A stretch of DNA of 64,000 nt from Sympetrum striolatum (taxonomy: Eukaryota; Arthropoda; Insecta; Odonata; Libellulidae), in assembly GCA_947579665.1 (NCBI GenBank), contig OX388350.1, forward strand, positions 2,852,001 through 2,916,000, read 5' to 3'. Below are positions 9,310-22,440 of the stretch, in pieces. The notes under the pieces are model-generated. The model had not been told where the DNA came from and did no database searches. It worked only from the letters and a program-made list of their open reading frames with translations. Position 1 is the stretch's first letter. Each line of letters begins with the position of its first letter. A program made the translations under genes and the position numbers.

Positions 9310-12300
9310 TTCCTAATTGAGCTACATATTGGGAGGGCCATTTACCCAATGAGTTACATTTTGCCCTATTAGTCAATAAGGCATAATCAGTAGGAATACC
9401 ATGTTCGAGTTTCAATCATACCTGATTGGGTTTCACATTTACGTAGCCACAACAATGCTGAAGCAAAAGCGAAATATTCATATTTGTTAACTTGTTCCAA
9501 AACATGTTCAAATAAGAGTTAAATGAATTTTAGTTTAGATGAAATAGTTCTTGGTTTAATTCATTAATAATAGAGGACCCTCTGGTATCTTTCCATTCCA
9601 AGGTCTTGTGCTAGCGCAATCCCAAACACGATTCCTGCGAATGCAACTCTAAAACTAGCGAATCAGAAAACTAAACTCATACTTTGAGATGGAGACAATC
9701 GGGTTTGAAGCACTCTGTGCGATATTATATTTCGGCCGTGGTTTTTCGAATTATGGCGTAAACGATGTGCGAATCTAAAAGAGACGAATAAATGAAAAAG
9801 GGTTGTGTCAAAAAAACGCATAAATCGCGGGTTTAATTTTCTCTCATTTGGTTATTTTCTCCCCGTTGCCTCTTCCTCCATTTTGTCGTATAACATTTCG
9901 CATTCATCGCTCTTCCCACATTTCAGTTTTGGATTAACCGTTGGTGTAGCTTTCGAATGCTCTATCACATCAATACTCTTTTCATTCTGTATATTTGTTC
10001 TCACTTTCCTCCACTTTCTCCTTTCATTCAGTTCATTCCGTTTGCATTCCATTCTTACCTTCTCTTATTTTACACACTTGTCAACTTCCCTAAAGATTTC
10101 TACTGTTCTTTATTTTCATTGTTTTGGTCCTTGTCAAAACCTCGCACAGAAATACTCATTCTTTTAGTGTCTAAATATATATATATAGTTTCTGTATTTT
10201 AGCTTTACGTTAAATATTGTTATTACGGTTCACGAAATATGCATAAATCTACCTCTACATTCCATTAATACCATAAGTGAATTATGGAGTATTGGTAACT
10301 TATAGTTATAATAACTTTTGATTATTATCTTTTATTTCCGTTCTCTTTCGATGACACGGTAAAAAGCCCAATATTATTTCCATCTGCATGGCAACCATGT
10401 CAACATCAACAATGACAGTCAATGTACTAACTTATTTACATATTTAAGTTACGAGTGTCTTAAGAAAATAAAATAAAATAAAATTAAGAATATTACGTCA
10501 CTTTATAATCAAACAAATTGTTCAGAATAGTTTCATACCTGGTCTTCGTCAATCCCGTTTTCCACTTCCAAACTACCGCATGAGGGTGTGGTAACAGATA
10601 TAAAAGTGGCTCTAAGTTTTCTCCTTTCTTTTTTTGAAGGGAGGATACATATGAGGGAGTGTATGAGGATGAATATGAAAGATTCAATTTGGTTTGGACG
10701 TGCGGAAATGTGCCTGATGAAAGCGAGAGTGGAATCGATGGAGAAAAAAGCTCTCAAACAGAAGAAAGGTACAGAGCTTAAAGAAGAAAGGAGATTAGCG
10801 AGGAGTAGAATGTGGCTTGAGGCGGTTCCGGCTAGATCCTTAAATAGTTCGTCTCCGTGGAAACGCCCTTCTTTGGGAAACAATCGCGAAAATAACAAGC
10901 TGTTTCTTTTGACTCTTCTTTTCGATGAGATCTTTCCTCGAGTTATTTACGCTTTAAACATGCCCAAGAAAAGAGAATTTTTTTTTAAGGGAAAGTGAGT
11001 GCGTGTGTTGCTGAAGATGCGTTCGAAGATAAGAGGCCATAAGAGACGAGTTTAGCTCAGGATTTTAAACAAACTTCGAGTTTCCCATTTTAAGGTTAAG
11101 TTTCCCTTTACTTTTTAGGGATACTTTTAAGTTTTCCCTTTAAAAGTTGTAACTATCAAGGGTCGAATGAGATTGCCTAATCTGATTGAAAAGGGATCGT
11201 GGTTTAGTGTCTCCTAAATAAGGAAACTGATGCAACATTTCACTTCCCCTTCTTTTGTTCCTCTTCATCATCCTCTCTTTCTCTCTCAATATTCATTCAC
11301 TCCCTTATTCTCTCTTCAAATTGGAATGAGGGTGGATTCGCCGTTGATGACTCTTCCAATGGAACGAGTCCTCTCCGTCTACTTTCTTCGTTATCCATTC
11401 TTTATTTTATAAATAGATTGTGTTCAGTATTTCCGTCCGGCTATGTCTGACTCCTTATCACGAATCTTGGAATGTAAAATTGACTATTGTGAAGATTGAT
11501 CTTTATGGTACAGTTTGAGTTATACATTGACGATGTGATGAATATAGTGGGAAAAGCTGCTATATAAATAACATAAATGTAAATAAATAACATTGCTACG
11601 CAACTACACACATTTAACGTAACGTAAATTCTGAATCGAAACCCGTTAGAAGCAACTTCCGGTAAACTTAGTATTGAGAGTTGGTGAAGAACTTTCTAAA
11701 AAATTACCTGATCTCCTATACTTGGTCACAGAATTTTAAACAATGTCTGCTATTTATAAAATTACTCTTTTATTTGACGTAGTTAACATGAACAATCGAT
11801 AAGCAAGTGCTCCTGGAAATTATTTCAGTGTACTTCGAACGTTTGACTAATTCCGAGAAAGTCTTAGAAAGCCGGTCATCACCTAGTAGAATATTGGTTT
11901 AAATTAAGTGGTGTTTACAAAGTTGCGGATTCAAGACACTCTTGTTATCTTTTATACGGTATTTTATACTTCCAAACTAAAAGTAATTAAATGAATCTGA
12001 GCGAAGTTACCGTGTTATCGCATTTGTTAAATGACGAAAAGCCTTCACGAATTCATGGGTACAACAGTCAAACATGGCGATAACTGCAATGAGCGTTCAC
12101 CGGAAACTTTTCGAAGTACTTACGCAAGTAGACATGACCCGGCAGTGCGTTGTTACGCAACCGGCAAATCGGAAATTAGGGTTTCACGTTGACCCGGGAG
12201 TTGTTTCCGCCGATAAATTCACGAAACACGTTTCGCGCGTCTCTTCCAGGTGCACGTCGCTAATTGGTGTGCAGATTCTCCGAAATCCTTCTTATCCCAT

Positions 12301-12414
12301 ATGGCGAACACCTTAATCCCCTCTTGACCCGCCATCTTGGTTGAGCACTTCGAGTAACTTCATTCATCTTCAATTCCAGCGTAATCGACACGAGTTGACC
12401 GCAGGACGCCATTA
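9310..12414. other. no supported gene; purine/pyrimidine-skewed patches
   Basis: Strongly pyrimidine-rich (9830-10170, 11225-11410) and purine-rich (10600-10830) strands leave long stop-poor frames that look like ORFs but show no protein-like pattern. A GC-richer patch lies at 12070-12330. Confidence 0.55.
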
Positions 12415-12657
12415 CCAATTAGAAACGAAAACTTTGTGATTTCAACGAGCACTTTTTCCTTCGTTTTTTTGCGGAAACAGTTTCCGATTTTAATTAAATC
12501 TTAAATTAGCCTCTCTTTTCCTTCCATCAATTATTAGCTTCCTGATTCTCCCCTCGTTCTGAACAATCATGTCGCAGCAAAATTTCAATTAGTAATCCTC
12601 TCTAATATCATCAATTAGCAATTTTCACGGCATGTGATACTTTCGTAACTAATTAAG
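12415..12657. promoter_or_regulatory. dense cluster of homeodomain-type ATTA sites (candidate enhancer)
   Basis: Within about 245 bp there are CCAATTAG, TTTAATTAAA, AAATTAGC, TCAATTATTAG, TCAATTAGTAAT, TCTAATATC, TCAATTAGCA and ACTAATTAAG. These are matches to the TAATTA/CAATTAG cores bound by many homeodomain proteins. The repeated CAATTAG form, not just general AT-richness, is what stands out, and the DNA between the sites is mixed in composition. Enhancer function is inferred. Confidence 0.3.
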
Positions 12658-13299
12658 ATGTGTATCCGGTCTGTGTTGAGACCAGTCTATAACAAATTTT
12701 GAGGAAAGGACAGGATGCAGCTTCAAAATCCTTTTATCCAAACGCCGTATTCGTTTAAAACTATTTGTATGTACGCAGCTTCTCTATATGATTTAACTTC
12801 GGTCCCTTTATAATTATCATTAACCCTCTAAGTGCTATCCCTCTTCCTGGGGTACTGGCGAGAAATTCGGAGGGTATTTTAATAAAATGTAGCAACTAGG
12901 GAAAAAACAATATAAAGCTATTTTTGTACGTATCTATATGCGGTTTTTTTTTAAATAAATGAGATTAAACTGGTTAATAATGATAAATATAATATATGAT
13001 AATATAATGTATGATAAATAATAATATAGTACATATTAAAAATATAATAATGATAATCGGCGGGCCGCACTTTTCAGCTGAGCGGCAAAAGCCGATATTT
13101 TGGCCCACCGCACTAAAAGGGTTAATACTTAACTTTTGTACGAATAATTAATTATATTTTTATTGCCTAATTATTTAGTCTCATATTTTACACAATAAAA
13201 TGTATTGGTGATGAGGCGCCCCGCTTCAGTCCTGGTACAGTGCACCGAATTTCCCAGAGGTACGACTTTCTTTATGAAGATAATGCATGATAAAAGGAA
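12658..13299. other. no supported gene
   Basis: Mostly AT-rich simple sequence (12950-13060) with a GC-rich stretch near 13060-13110. Nothing coding. Confidence 0.55.
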
Positions 13300-13365
13300 G
13301 ATAATAATAATAATAATAATATTTTATTTACCGCAAACAGGAAAACCCCAATTACATGCGATATA
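13300..13365 (-). repeat. (TAA)n-tailed retroelement 3' end, family 1
   Basis: An (AAT)n microsatellite (13300-13322) is followed on the + strand by ATTTTATTTACCGCAAACAG and an A-rich repeat-like sequence. On the minus strand this is a 3' end carrying AATAAA and finishing in (TTA)n, as in SINEs and non-LTR elements with trinucleotide tails. Confidence 0.4.
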
Positions 13366-14122
13366 ATATATAAAATAAATAAGACATACATAAAAATAAA
13401 TACATCACAAGAAATATAAAATAAATTGTAATTAAAAAAGTGAGTAAATCTTCCGCTTTAAAGACGGAAGCGAGTCATAAAATAAAACATATAAGTTATA
13501 TGTCTACCTGTAACTCTTAAATCATTGCTCCAACTCATTCACTTTCTTAATCTAAAGTCTATTTGAAAACATTAGTTCATTTGATTGCATCTCGCCCATT
13601 TTCCATTACCGTTATCAGAATGTGTCAGCAGAAAAAGTTGCGTTATGTAAGCAGCATTGCACTGAAAATTGGAGCCCAACTAATAGATAAACGAGGTGAC
13701 GATTCCATCCGTTAATGAGACCTGCAAATGATGAAAATACGTAGTGCTAATGGGAAGGTTCTTTTTTAAATTATCTAGTTTCTCCTCTATCTCATTTTAA
13801 ATTTTATTGCTTACACTTAGGCTGTTTTACGTTTTGTTATGAATAAAACAATCCCCAGTGCTGCTCTATTTCCTTGCATGAATCACTCACTGCATCTATT
13901 TCCATACAACCTCTTCTATTATTTTTGCCACGTGCGTATCGTATTTATTCGAATGCAACCGCCTCCATGGTTTTGACCTTACAAATGAAAGAATTAAAAT
14001 AGTTAATGCGAGTTCACCTTTGATGTATCTTTGGATTGATTATATATCTCCCGTAATTTCTAGTGTACATTCGTGTACCATTTACACCGCGTACGACGCT
14101 CATTTAACGGTTAAATTACAGC
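13366..14122. other. no supported gene
   Basis: AT-rich, no recognisable signal. Confidence 0.55.
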
Positions 14123-14215
14123 GAACACTCCTCCTAAGCATCTAATTCACTATATAACTACTTCCATTGCGTAGGTCTCCATCTTCCTCAACCACCAATC
14201 GCACTCTTGCCATAC
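14123..14215 (-). pseudogene. decayed non-LTR reverse transcriptase C-terminal fragment
   Basis: The minus strand gives WWLRKMETY and, after a frame change, SYIVN*MLRRSVR. This matches the order and spacing of the common non-LTR retrotransposon motif 'MW.WRRM...(S)WT..V.NEEVLRR'. In-frame stops and a frameshift show it is an old fossil. A similar fossil lies at 43343-43445. Assignment is by motif only. Confidence 0.38.
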
Positions 14216-16149
14216 ATCGTCCTTTTCATTCAGATTTCATCAATTAATTGTTCAAACACGATCCTCCCCTTTTATTGCGGTTACTCAACCTTTCGTATCG
14301 TCCACGTCATTATTATTCAACATTATTGCTTAGGTTGATGGATTGTTGATTGATTTAGCGATGGCAGGACTCTCCTGTTAAAAGCTCTCCGCGTATAAAG
14401 TAATTTAAGACCTGTTAATAATAAAAAAGGCGAACGTCCGAAAAGAAAGAGCTGATGGTGGTATATGACACACAGTTGAAAGATTTAACCGCTTAAAAGA
14501 GTACTCTTTGGTCCATTCGACACCATTAGCCTCTGAAACGGCAATCCTTCGACATCCGTGGTTTTGGGTTTTGAACGTTCCCTCAGAAGCATTCATTTTC
14601 AATTACGAGACTGCAACTCTGGATCGCGGTTAGAAATGCATATTCAATTAAACCTTCCCTAAACAAAATGTCGGCATTTTCCAATGAAGCACGATAGGTC
14701 GTGAAATGGGCATCTTCTGCGGAAGAAGCTAAAGGCGATCAGTTTTTAACACAAAAATCCATTCGCAGAAAAGAGCAGCGGTTTTATGCAATGTGTTCTT
14801 AATATTGAAGAAAATTAGCGTGGAATGATTTTGTGAGGATTATTCTAAGAAATATTTTTTATTACGATCATAAAGCGTAAGTAGAAGCTGATCGTTTCTC
14901 TCAAATACTTGATGGAATTGCATTTCTGTGGTTAAAAATAAATAATTGTACTCCATTTTAAAGTTTTATTTTTTATGTTAAATTTTCCTCGAAACATTCA
15001 TTATTTTTGTGATTTAAATAAAAAGTTATAAAGGAATGAGTAAAGCACTTCGTAATTTCCACACCTTTTCCTTTTGACACTTTCGTCCATTCGAATTAGA
15101 AGTGCTTATCCATTTCTTATTATGGCTTTCCACGAAGTCCGGCCTAATACCATAGAATTTATAAGAAATTATTATATATGTTTTTCTCCTTAATATGTTT
15201 ATATTTTTGCGGAAGCGTACAGCAGGACACATTTAAAAAAATACAGATTAGATAAATAAAGTAGATTTTAGAATATATCCTTTCTTACATCATTCGCATA
15301 GTTAAGTTTACTTGATCTACCAATGTTAAGTATATCCAAAGTCTTATAGAATAAGTTCCGCATATTTTTAGTGAAACTATGCCGTAGAATTAAAACCTCT
15401 TTAGGTGGTATCACATTCACTGCAACCGCTCCTTTTTCGTTTTATTTGAGCCAATCTCGAGTTCGCCAACCGCGTTGCCTCTTCAGCTGGCGAGTGCATT
15501 TGCAAACACTCGTGGCGACGGGTGGAGAGCTGCTTCGAAATTTATAGAGCTTAGCACATATCGAAGCTATCTCTTCAAGTATTTAACTGAAATACTATTT
15601 CGAAGAATTTCGTCATCGCTGCGCTTGAGATCGTATCGCTTCCGAGAAATTCTGTGTCCCTCACCGTTAGAGCTGTGCTTTAAGTTTGATCAACTAAGCT
15701 GGATATTTTAACCTTTTCCTAAACGAGAGGAGTAGCGTCGTAGAAAAATCATCTCAAACGAGCTCCAGTGAATATTAACTAAAATCCATGCACGAGTGGA
15801 AAATATCCGTACAATATTCCGATATAAAACGCATCTTTCCGATTTTGATTTGTGCGAGTTTCGCTAACATGAGATAAAAATATAATTTCGTATGAATCAT
15901 TAAATGAGTGAAACTTAATTTCCTTTGATAACTTCATTTAAACTGTACTTATAACCCTACGATATTTCAGTCAACCCCTTAGCGCTTACACCAATGAGAA
16001 GTTTCATTGAGATTCTATTAATTATTGGTATGGTTATGGACCCAGTTTCTGCTGACTTATTCTCTGTTTAGGAAGTGTTGAGATCGGCAGGTATTGCATC
16101 AACTTCGGCTTCTAAATACTAGCTCATCCTGTAGTACGACTGAAATTGC
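14216..16149. other. no supported gene
   Basis: No exon, RNA gene or repeat that I can support. A GC-richer stretch lies at 15470-15700. Confidence 0.55.
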
Positions 16150-16245
16150 GTCTCCTTAGCCTAGGGTATATTACAGTTGGATTATTCTACTTCCACTCTA
16201 CAACTCATTGGTTCGACTCCACGCGATAGGCGGTGTCTCCTTCAC
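16150..16245 (+). repeat. possible tRNA-derived SINE head
   Basis: A box A-like TTAGCCTAGGG (near 16157) is followed about 50 nt later by a near-perfect box B, GGTTCGACTCC (16210-16220), the spacing of an internal RNA polymerase III promoter. No full cloverleaf can be folded, so it is a tRNA-like relic at best. Confidence 0.3.
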
Positions 16246-16977
16246 GGTTCTCTCAATCGAGCAATTTTATTACAAAGGGAAGGAAATAAATATTATTGGC
16301 GTGGTCATTGTAATTCAATTAATTTAAGCTCGTAAGATCCGTTATTTTACAGTAAATAGCGTTTCTAACGTTAATTAAGGATAATTAAGATACAGAAGTT
16401 TTAGTTGCATCGAGATTAGCGTGAAAGGAAACTGCCTAAAATCTCTCCAAGTTTCGAGAGTCGCGTCCACAGTTCTTGATTTATACTCGCAACGTGGCTA
16501 GGTTCCAAGACCGCGTAACTCCCTTCTTATTAATTCTTAAGGAAAATATTCTAAACTGCAGTTCGATGATTCTCCATCCGCACTTATCAGCTGAGATGTT
16601 TGGCGCAAATGGCATCGGATTTCTTTCCGGATTGCCATCTAAACTTGGGGAGTTCTTAGGGAAGTTTGTCGGGGCCCATGACCTACGGCAATTGATAATT
16701 TGCCGCCCTCGGTGCTTTATGAGATGAGGATTCCCGTAGATGGAGTCATGCGGCTTCGTGGCTTCGCTATCGGTTGCTATGGGAGCGAACTTCGCGAGCA
16801 GTTCGACATCACGGGACGTTTCGTCGACACCACCGCCTCTCCGTTTCGCCGAAAAAATTTGTAATTTATAAAATTTTGATAGATCATGGATTGGGTAGTC
16901 AAATAGTCTATAGGATTCTCCTTCTGTAATATGGAATTGTTAAAATCTGAAATGGTGTTTCAATGATGCTATTGCTC

Positions 16978-17035
16978 GAATATTATTATTATTATTAGGG
17001 GTCTTAATTATCGGCGAGATTGAAACTAAAGATGC
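16978..17035 (-). repeat. (TAA)n-tailed retroelement 3' end, family 2, copy 1
   Basis: (ATT)n followed by GGGGTCTTAATTATC and then GGCGAGATTGAAACTAAAG. The core GGCGAGATTGARACTA is shared with 63300-63375. On the minus strand it is a 3' end finishing in a trinucleotide tail. Confidence 0.45.
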
Positions 17036-19519
17036 TGTGAAAATAGAGCTTGTGTCATCGATATCGCTAAACCTACTACATAATACATCGCAATACTACA
17101 GAAACGGGTTTATTTGGCAACATTGGGACTGTCATGTAGCTTTAGTAAAAATATATGTACATACAAATACGTGCGTAGCAAATGAAATTTGTTGTAGTCA
17201 AGGACGGATGTAGGAAATACAGAAAAGAAGGATTGCTATTCGTTTTAATTATTTCCTAAGGCTTTTTTCCTGTGGTTTTTGAAGGAATACTCGAGTTGTG
17301 CAATCATTGAAGAAACCCTGTTACTGCTCTAGTGTCTTTTTCTCGAACTTTTCGTACATCTTCAGAGAGCGGATTTTTCAATTTAAATTATCGAAGTTTA
17401 TTACGTGTAAGATAATGAACCTCGATAAACAATTAAAAGAAATTGGCCAACTATCAAACTAGCTAATTCAGTCGCTAGCCCTAGCATGGTTTCAACAGAC
17501 TGAGGGTGGTACTGTAGGAAACCACCAAATTGCTTTACCGTCCTTAGAGAAAGTAATATAGATACATATTCCTCTGCAACTAAAAACGTTTCCAAAAATC
17601 GTAAATTGTTCGGAGATTAGTATTAGTCGCATTAGCATCGAACAGTTTTATAAATATTTTCATTGTATTAGTTTTGTGTTTCATAATGTATTTTTGCTAA
17701 TTCGCACCCGAAATCCTAAGAAAGAAATATTTTCTGGACAAAAATTAATATCCCAGCCGTGGTATGAAACCAGCGGTGAAACTTCCTACGAAAAGACTCT
17801 GAGAAAATAGTTTTAACTTGTGGAAAAAGTATTTTGTTCTTAGAACCTTCCATTATAGATTTCCAAAATACCTCGCCATATTGTGTGAAGTTGAAACTTC
17901 CTATGGACTGAAAAATAGCGAATGGAGCGGCAGAATCGATTAAATAGCTGTTGTTATATTTGAACTCCAAGCGATCGCGCAAATTATCCTTTTTCCTAGC
18001 TCAGTGATTTGTTTTTGAAGAGCGGTGCTGCTCCAGTAATACCCTGCGCGGATTACTGACGGCTGTGTCTCCGAAGGCGAGAAGCTGCAACGCTGAGTGA
18101 TGCATTCCATATCGCTACACCAGCAAACAAACAACTTGGAGAAACTGCTGATCAGCATGCGTCCCTCCTGTGCTCTAGGGTTGGAAGATATGAAGTAGAT
18201 TCGTAGAAAGGAAGTTCTCAGAAGGTCCACCTCGTTGATTACACAGCCCGACAAGGTTCCGGTAACATTGACGTAGTTAAATGCTTCTTGTTTTAATGTT
18301 TACGATGCTTTCAGTCATGTTTGTGAAAACTTTTCACCACGTAGAAGAGAATTTTGGATAAACATTAAAAAAACCAAGTAGTTTCTTCCTTAATTTTTAT
18401 CTTTGTATTTTAGGTTGGTAGAAATGTAAAGTTTCTGTAAATGCATATCTAAACTGTTTATCGGTTCATTACTTCCTTATATTTATATTTACTTTATAAT
18501 ATTCGTAGACCGAATCCGAAGGACAGCAAAATGTAGAGGCGACAGGGTCATCAAAAAAGTGTGGTTAACTAAAACATTGCTTCAGAGCTTTTTAAACATA
18601 CAGGGTAAATATGGTATAAATTCATCTTAAAGTTCTATAACAGAGCTAATAACATAAAATCAATTATAACTATTAGGTCGATGTGGATATGTGCGCAAAA
18701 AGTGTTTCACGAAATCAAAGACTAAGTCTCATAAAGACTGATACTCGTGATTGCGGTGAACTTTGATTCTGTTTTTATTTTTTTTTCAGAAAAACTATAC
18801 TTCTCCACTCTCTCTTCCATTAAGTATAGTTGGATTCATTGGAAATCTTATTCGTGAATATCGATGGAGATAATCCTTCATGCGAAGATTCTGAGGTATT
18901 TTTTCGCATGAATTTTGGGACTGCTGCGTGTTCCGAAGTTCCATCCCTGTTTCTCATAATCGCTCATAAAACGGAGGCATTAATTGTGGTCTGAAATTCC
19001 CACTGCTAATAATCATAATCTTGCGCAAGAGTTTCATTCCTCTACCAGCGATGATCTCTGGATCCAGTTCGCGGATTACGAAGTAATGCCTGTTTTGTGT
19101 TGTTTTCGTCACCGCAGCGTCAACCCGCGCTCATTTTAAGGCTTCCGAGAGGGTCGTTATTATAAATTATAGCCATTAATATGGCGCAAAATGGGACATT
19201 TTGTGAAGGTCCTCTCGTGATTAATGCCCGTCATTTGCCGCGCTTGCTGTTGGGGCCGAACATTCTATTTCTTCAAATACTTTGCTCCCGAATTTGTCGC
19301 TTTAAAACGCCGCGGAATTTCGTCAGATTAGGATGAGCTGTTATTGCCGAAGCAAAGAGCAAGTCTTCGTGAGATCGTTATTTTCAAATAGATTTCAGTT
19401 TGTCCAATCATATGACGTTATATTTAGAAATACTCTCCAAGTTGTCAGTTGAAGACTCAGAACAAGTCGTTATTATTTACTTTTTGATTGGGCGAATTTT
19501 AATCTAATGAGAACAATCT
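17036..19519. other. no supported gene; GC-richer island 19040-19340
   Basis: A weak acceptor-donor fusion lies at 18413/18414 (long pyrimidine tract, TTTTAG then GTTGGT). The island at 19040-19340 has ATTA and TTAATAT sites and unusually mixed composition, like a regulatory element, but no coding frame. Confidence 0.5.
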
Positions 19520-19521
19520 TG

Positions 19522-19608
19522 CAACGCTCAAGATCCTAACCAGGATTTGAACCCAGGAACTCGGCGTTATCATACCGATCCTCAAGATATCCACCCCTGG
19601 TTATGATA
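19522..19608 (-). repeat. tRNA-derived SINE head
   Basis: The minus strand contains CTGGGTTCAAATCCTGG, a T-arm-like sequence with a perfect box B (GGTTCAAATCC). It is preceded by a box A-like GGATATCTTGAGGATCGG about 30-35 nt upstream. The anticodon arm is missing, so this is a tRNA-like SINE, not a tRNA gene. Confidence 0.42.
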
Positions 19609-19860
19609 GCCCTGCAAATTAAGATTAGTAGTTAAAACGTGTAAATACAGGTATATGAGTTTAGGGATACTATTATCTTTGTGTAATTGGCAAGGCTTTC
19701 TCGGATTAATTTGAACTGCTTGGTCCATGCTTTCCTTTGCCGTACAGCATCACCTTCTCCCTCTACATTTCTCTGTATATATTCTAAACAAGCAGTGAAT
19801 TGTGTTTTAATTACTTAACTTTACTAGTTAATACATCTCTGATTATCTCTTTTCTCGTAG

Positions 19861-20027
19861 TGTCTATTGAGGGAAATTTTCGTGACATTTGTTCAGTTCG
19901 TGTCAAAGGAAAATATGGAGAACTCGGCAAATGTTTCAAATCCTCAGTCTGCTCTTGGACTAATTCAAACTCCCTGAAATATAATAACTGTGTGCAGCCT
20001 TGCTCACGCTTATGCAGGAGAAATTAG
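19861..20027 (+). CDS. candidate terminal exon of a small cysteine-rich peptide
   Basis: Not assigned to a family. An excellent 3' splice site (TCTGATTATCTCTTTTCTCG, then TAG at 19858-19860) is followed by 54 codons to a TAG at 20025-20027. The first two bases complete a split codon. The peptide contains six cysteines spaced C-X13-C-X5-C-X12-C-X3-C-X3-C, is basic, and ends two residues after an Arg pair. This suits a short secreted, disulphide-bonded peptide, but the spacing does not match a family I can name. Reading upstream without splicing gives a hydrophobic stretch but no ATG before a stop at 19785, so a separate upstream exon with a signal peptide would be needed and was not found. A donor-like GGAAAG|GTAAGC occurs at 20125-20126. 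It could equally be a chance ORF. Confidence 0.25.
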
Positions 20028-21889
20028 AGTTAAGATACTCGGAAGTAAAATGTCAGCAAGCGATGACTTTTGATAAGAACCCATTGACCTATGTAGCCTA
20101 TTCAGCCTAAGGGGTTTCCGGAAAGGTAAGCATTTCTCCCTACGAATTACAAGTATCGTGATGTTGTAGCATACAATTTATAGTTTTGTCATTTTACTTG
20201 AGTAGGTAACACTCCCATCATCACTGTAAGCACACAATATTATTGGATTTGGTTATCGCAAAGGATACCTTCCAAAGCGTAGCGATTTCCCTTCACGTAT
20301 ATCTTCGAACCAAATTTAGAGATGCTTCGAATCGAATCACCTCTGATGAGCGCACTGCATCTTTAGTTTGCGAAATGTGAGGATCCCTAGGGGTAGATTG
20401 CAATTTGAGGGAGTTTATGACTGTACAGTGGTCTAATGGGGTTGGATGGACCATTGCTTTGCCTCTCTGAGTTGGCGAGTTGCCTAAATATAATCTCTAA
20501 TGAACGCACGAAAGCAAATACTGTTACCAATCATTTCAAGATGCAAACACCAGCGATCGCATATCAATCGGAAGGCGATATCGTGTGCCGAATATTCTGC
20601 AGAATCCAATCGTCGACGGTCTTTGGCAGCAACTTAAAGGACAAGCAAAATGAAGGTTTTATTAAAGGACAAGGCAGTAGTTGCCATATTGATCCGGTGC
20701 AGTTCTCTCCTTTGATATTTTATTTCATACTGATATTGTGAGATGTAATTTCCAAATAAATAAGAGGAATTCCGTTTTTTCACTAAAAGCTAGAAATGAA
20801 TCGAATGCAGAACTCTCCTGTTTATCAGACTGTTTCCCCTTATTTACTATTTCTCATGACCGTACATTAACAAAAGTAATACTTCAGTGTTTTCAATTAT
20901 CTTGCGGCTAGATACGCGGAGAAAACTATGATTTACATTTTTGTAGCGAATCTATTTGTTAACTATTATGGAAGGAGTTGTCATTCTCGTGAAGTAATTG
21001 TCACTCCCTTTCACGACAATGTATCTGAAATCAGTCAATTTATTTCATAATCATGTTTAACAACGCAGGTTTAGCCAGTGATCAGAATTCTCAAGCATCG
21101 TTCTTATCTGAATCCATATCGTCAAATAATCAAGCGAAGGAATTTGCAACAGAATTTTGGCTAATTTCCTTCTTGATTCAAACTTTAAATGTATAACAGT
21201 CGTTGAAAGTGGTTCTGAGTGATTCCAGGTACATGATGTGGGAATAATTGATGTTAGGCATTGATAGGGAACCATTCGGAATTACTAATATCGTAAAGGA
21301 ATTAGAAGGTAGTGATTTATATCCGTACGGTGTAGTTTTTTAATCACTCAGTATGAGTGTTTTTATTCTGGTTCATAGCGTTGCCTTCGCGCGACTTCAT
21401 TTTCAATAAGTAATTTAAATTAACAGAGAGCCGCAAGAAATGGCATGGTGTGAACACAGGTTCTTATTGATGGCGAACGGCGAACATTTATGGAGAATCT
21501 CTATGTTTAGAAAGAAATAATATTTTTTTTATTTATTCCGATTCTTGTTTTTTGAATTTTTCATTAACCTTCTCTTCTCACTTCCATTAAATTTTCGAAA
21601 TTTTATTTTGAGTGCGATATTCTGTAGTTTTTCTAATTTTCTGTTGCGAGCTGATTGTAGCAGAAATAAACACATTTGGGAGGAATTCGTTATCGAAAAT
21701 TCCTTTTTCAGGAGTTTTAGATTTTTTGGAAATGCGAATGCAGCGCTCGTTCGCTGGATGCTGCAGACAGACGTCGTCTGTCTAACGCTAAATAGTATCA
21801 TTCTCGGAATTTTTCATCGAGGCTTTTTCATAAGCATAAGCATAGCATTTTAGCATTGCTAAAATATTCTGTTAAAATAATGAAATTTA
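20028..21889. other. no supported gene
   Basis: An ATG-initiated open frame of 101 codons (20436-20741, +) is unrecognisable. Otherwise AT-rich DNA with no structure seen. Confidence 0.5.
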
Positions 21890-22440
21890 ACTCAGGGGAG
21901 ACCTTTTTACTTTCTCCATATACGTAGTATAGAGAAAGAATTGTTTTAATGAAAAAATCGAATTCGAGATTTCAACGGAAATACATGTTTTGGGGTCCCT
22001 AGAACACGTTTTGACCATTTTCGGAATGATGTCTGTGTGTGCGTGCTTGTGGGCGCTCTAAAGTAAAAACTATTAGCCGTATCAATACCAAACTTCACAT
22101 ATATCACTGTTGTAGGTGCTGTCAGAATTTATTACTTTTTGGAGTAAATCAGTTAACCAGAAGTCGAGCTTTATTCTTCGAAGCAAATTTCTGTTTTTGC
22201 AAAATATCTCCATAAATATGATATTTGAGTATATACTATTATTTATGAAAATTTTAGAAAATGTAATTTACTATAAATTTTGTATGAAACATATATTTGT
22301 ATCACTGATTGTTTACGAGTTATTCGTGAAATACCGATACACCGGAAGTTGCTGATTATGTACTTTGTGGGCGCTCTGACATGAAAACTACTTGTTGGTT
22401 TATCGATTTGAATACATCTGAGAGTCTTGATTCAACTTCG
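21890..22440. repeat. dispersed-repeat-like block with imperfect internal duplication
   Basis: The string TGTGGGCGCTCTAAAGTAAA near 22048 recurs imperfectly about 320 bp later as TGTGGGCGCTCTGACATGAA near 22367. Both are followed by AACTA and a similar TATC-containing context. The first unit also has GGGGTCCCTAGAACACG and a short (TG)n run. The pattern looks like a two-unit repeat from a larger mobile element of unknown type. Confidence 0.35.

Noticed and set aside
10588..10998. 136-codon open frame
   Set aside because: Purine-rich strand bias explains the openness. The opposite strand is open too and no family pattern is visible.
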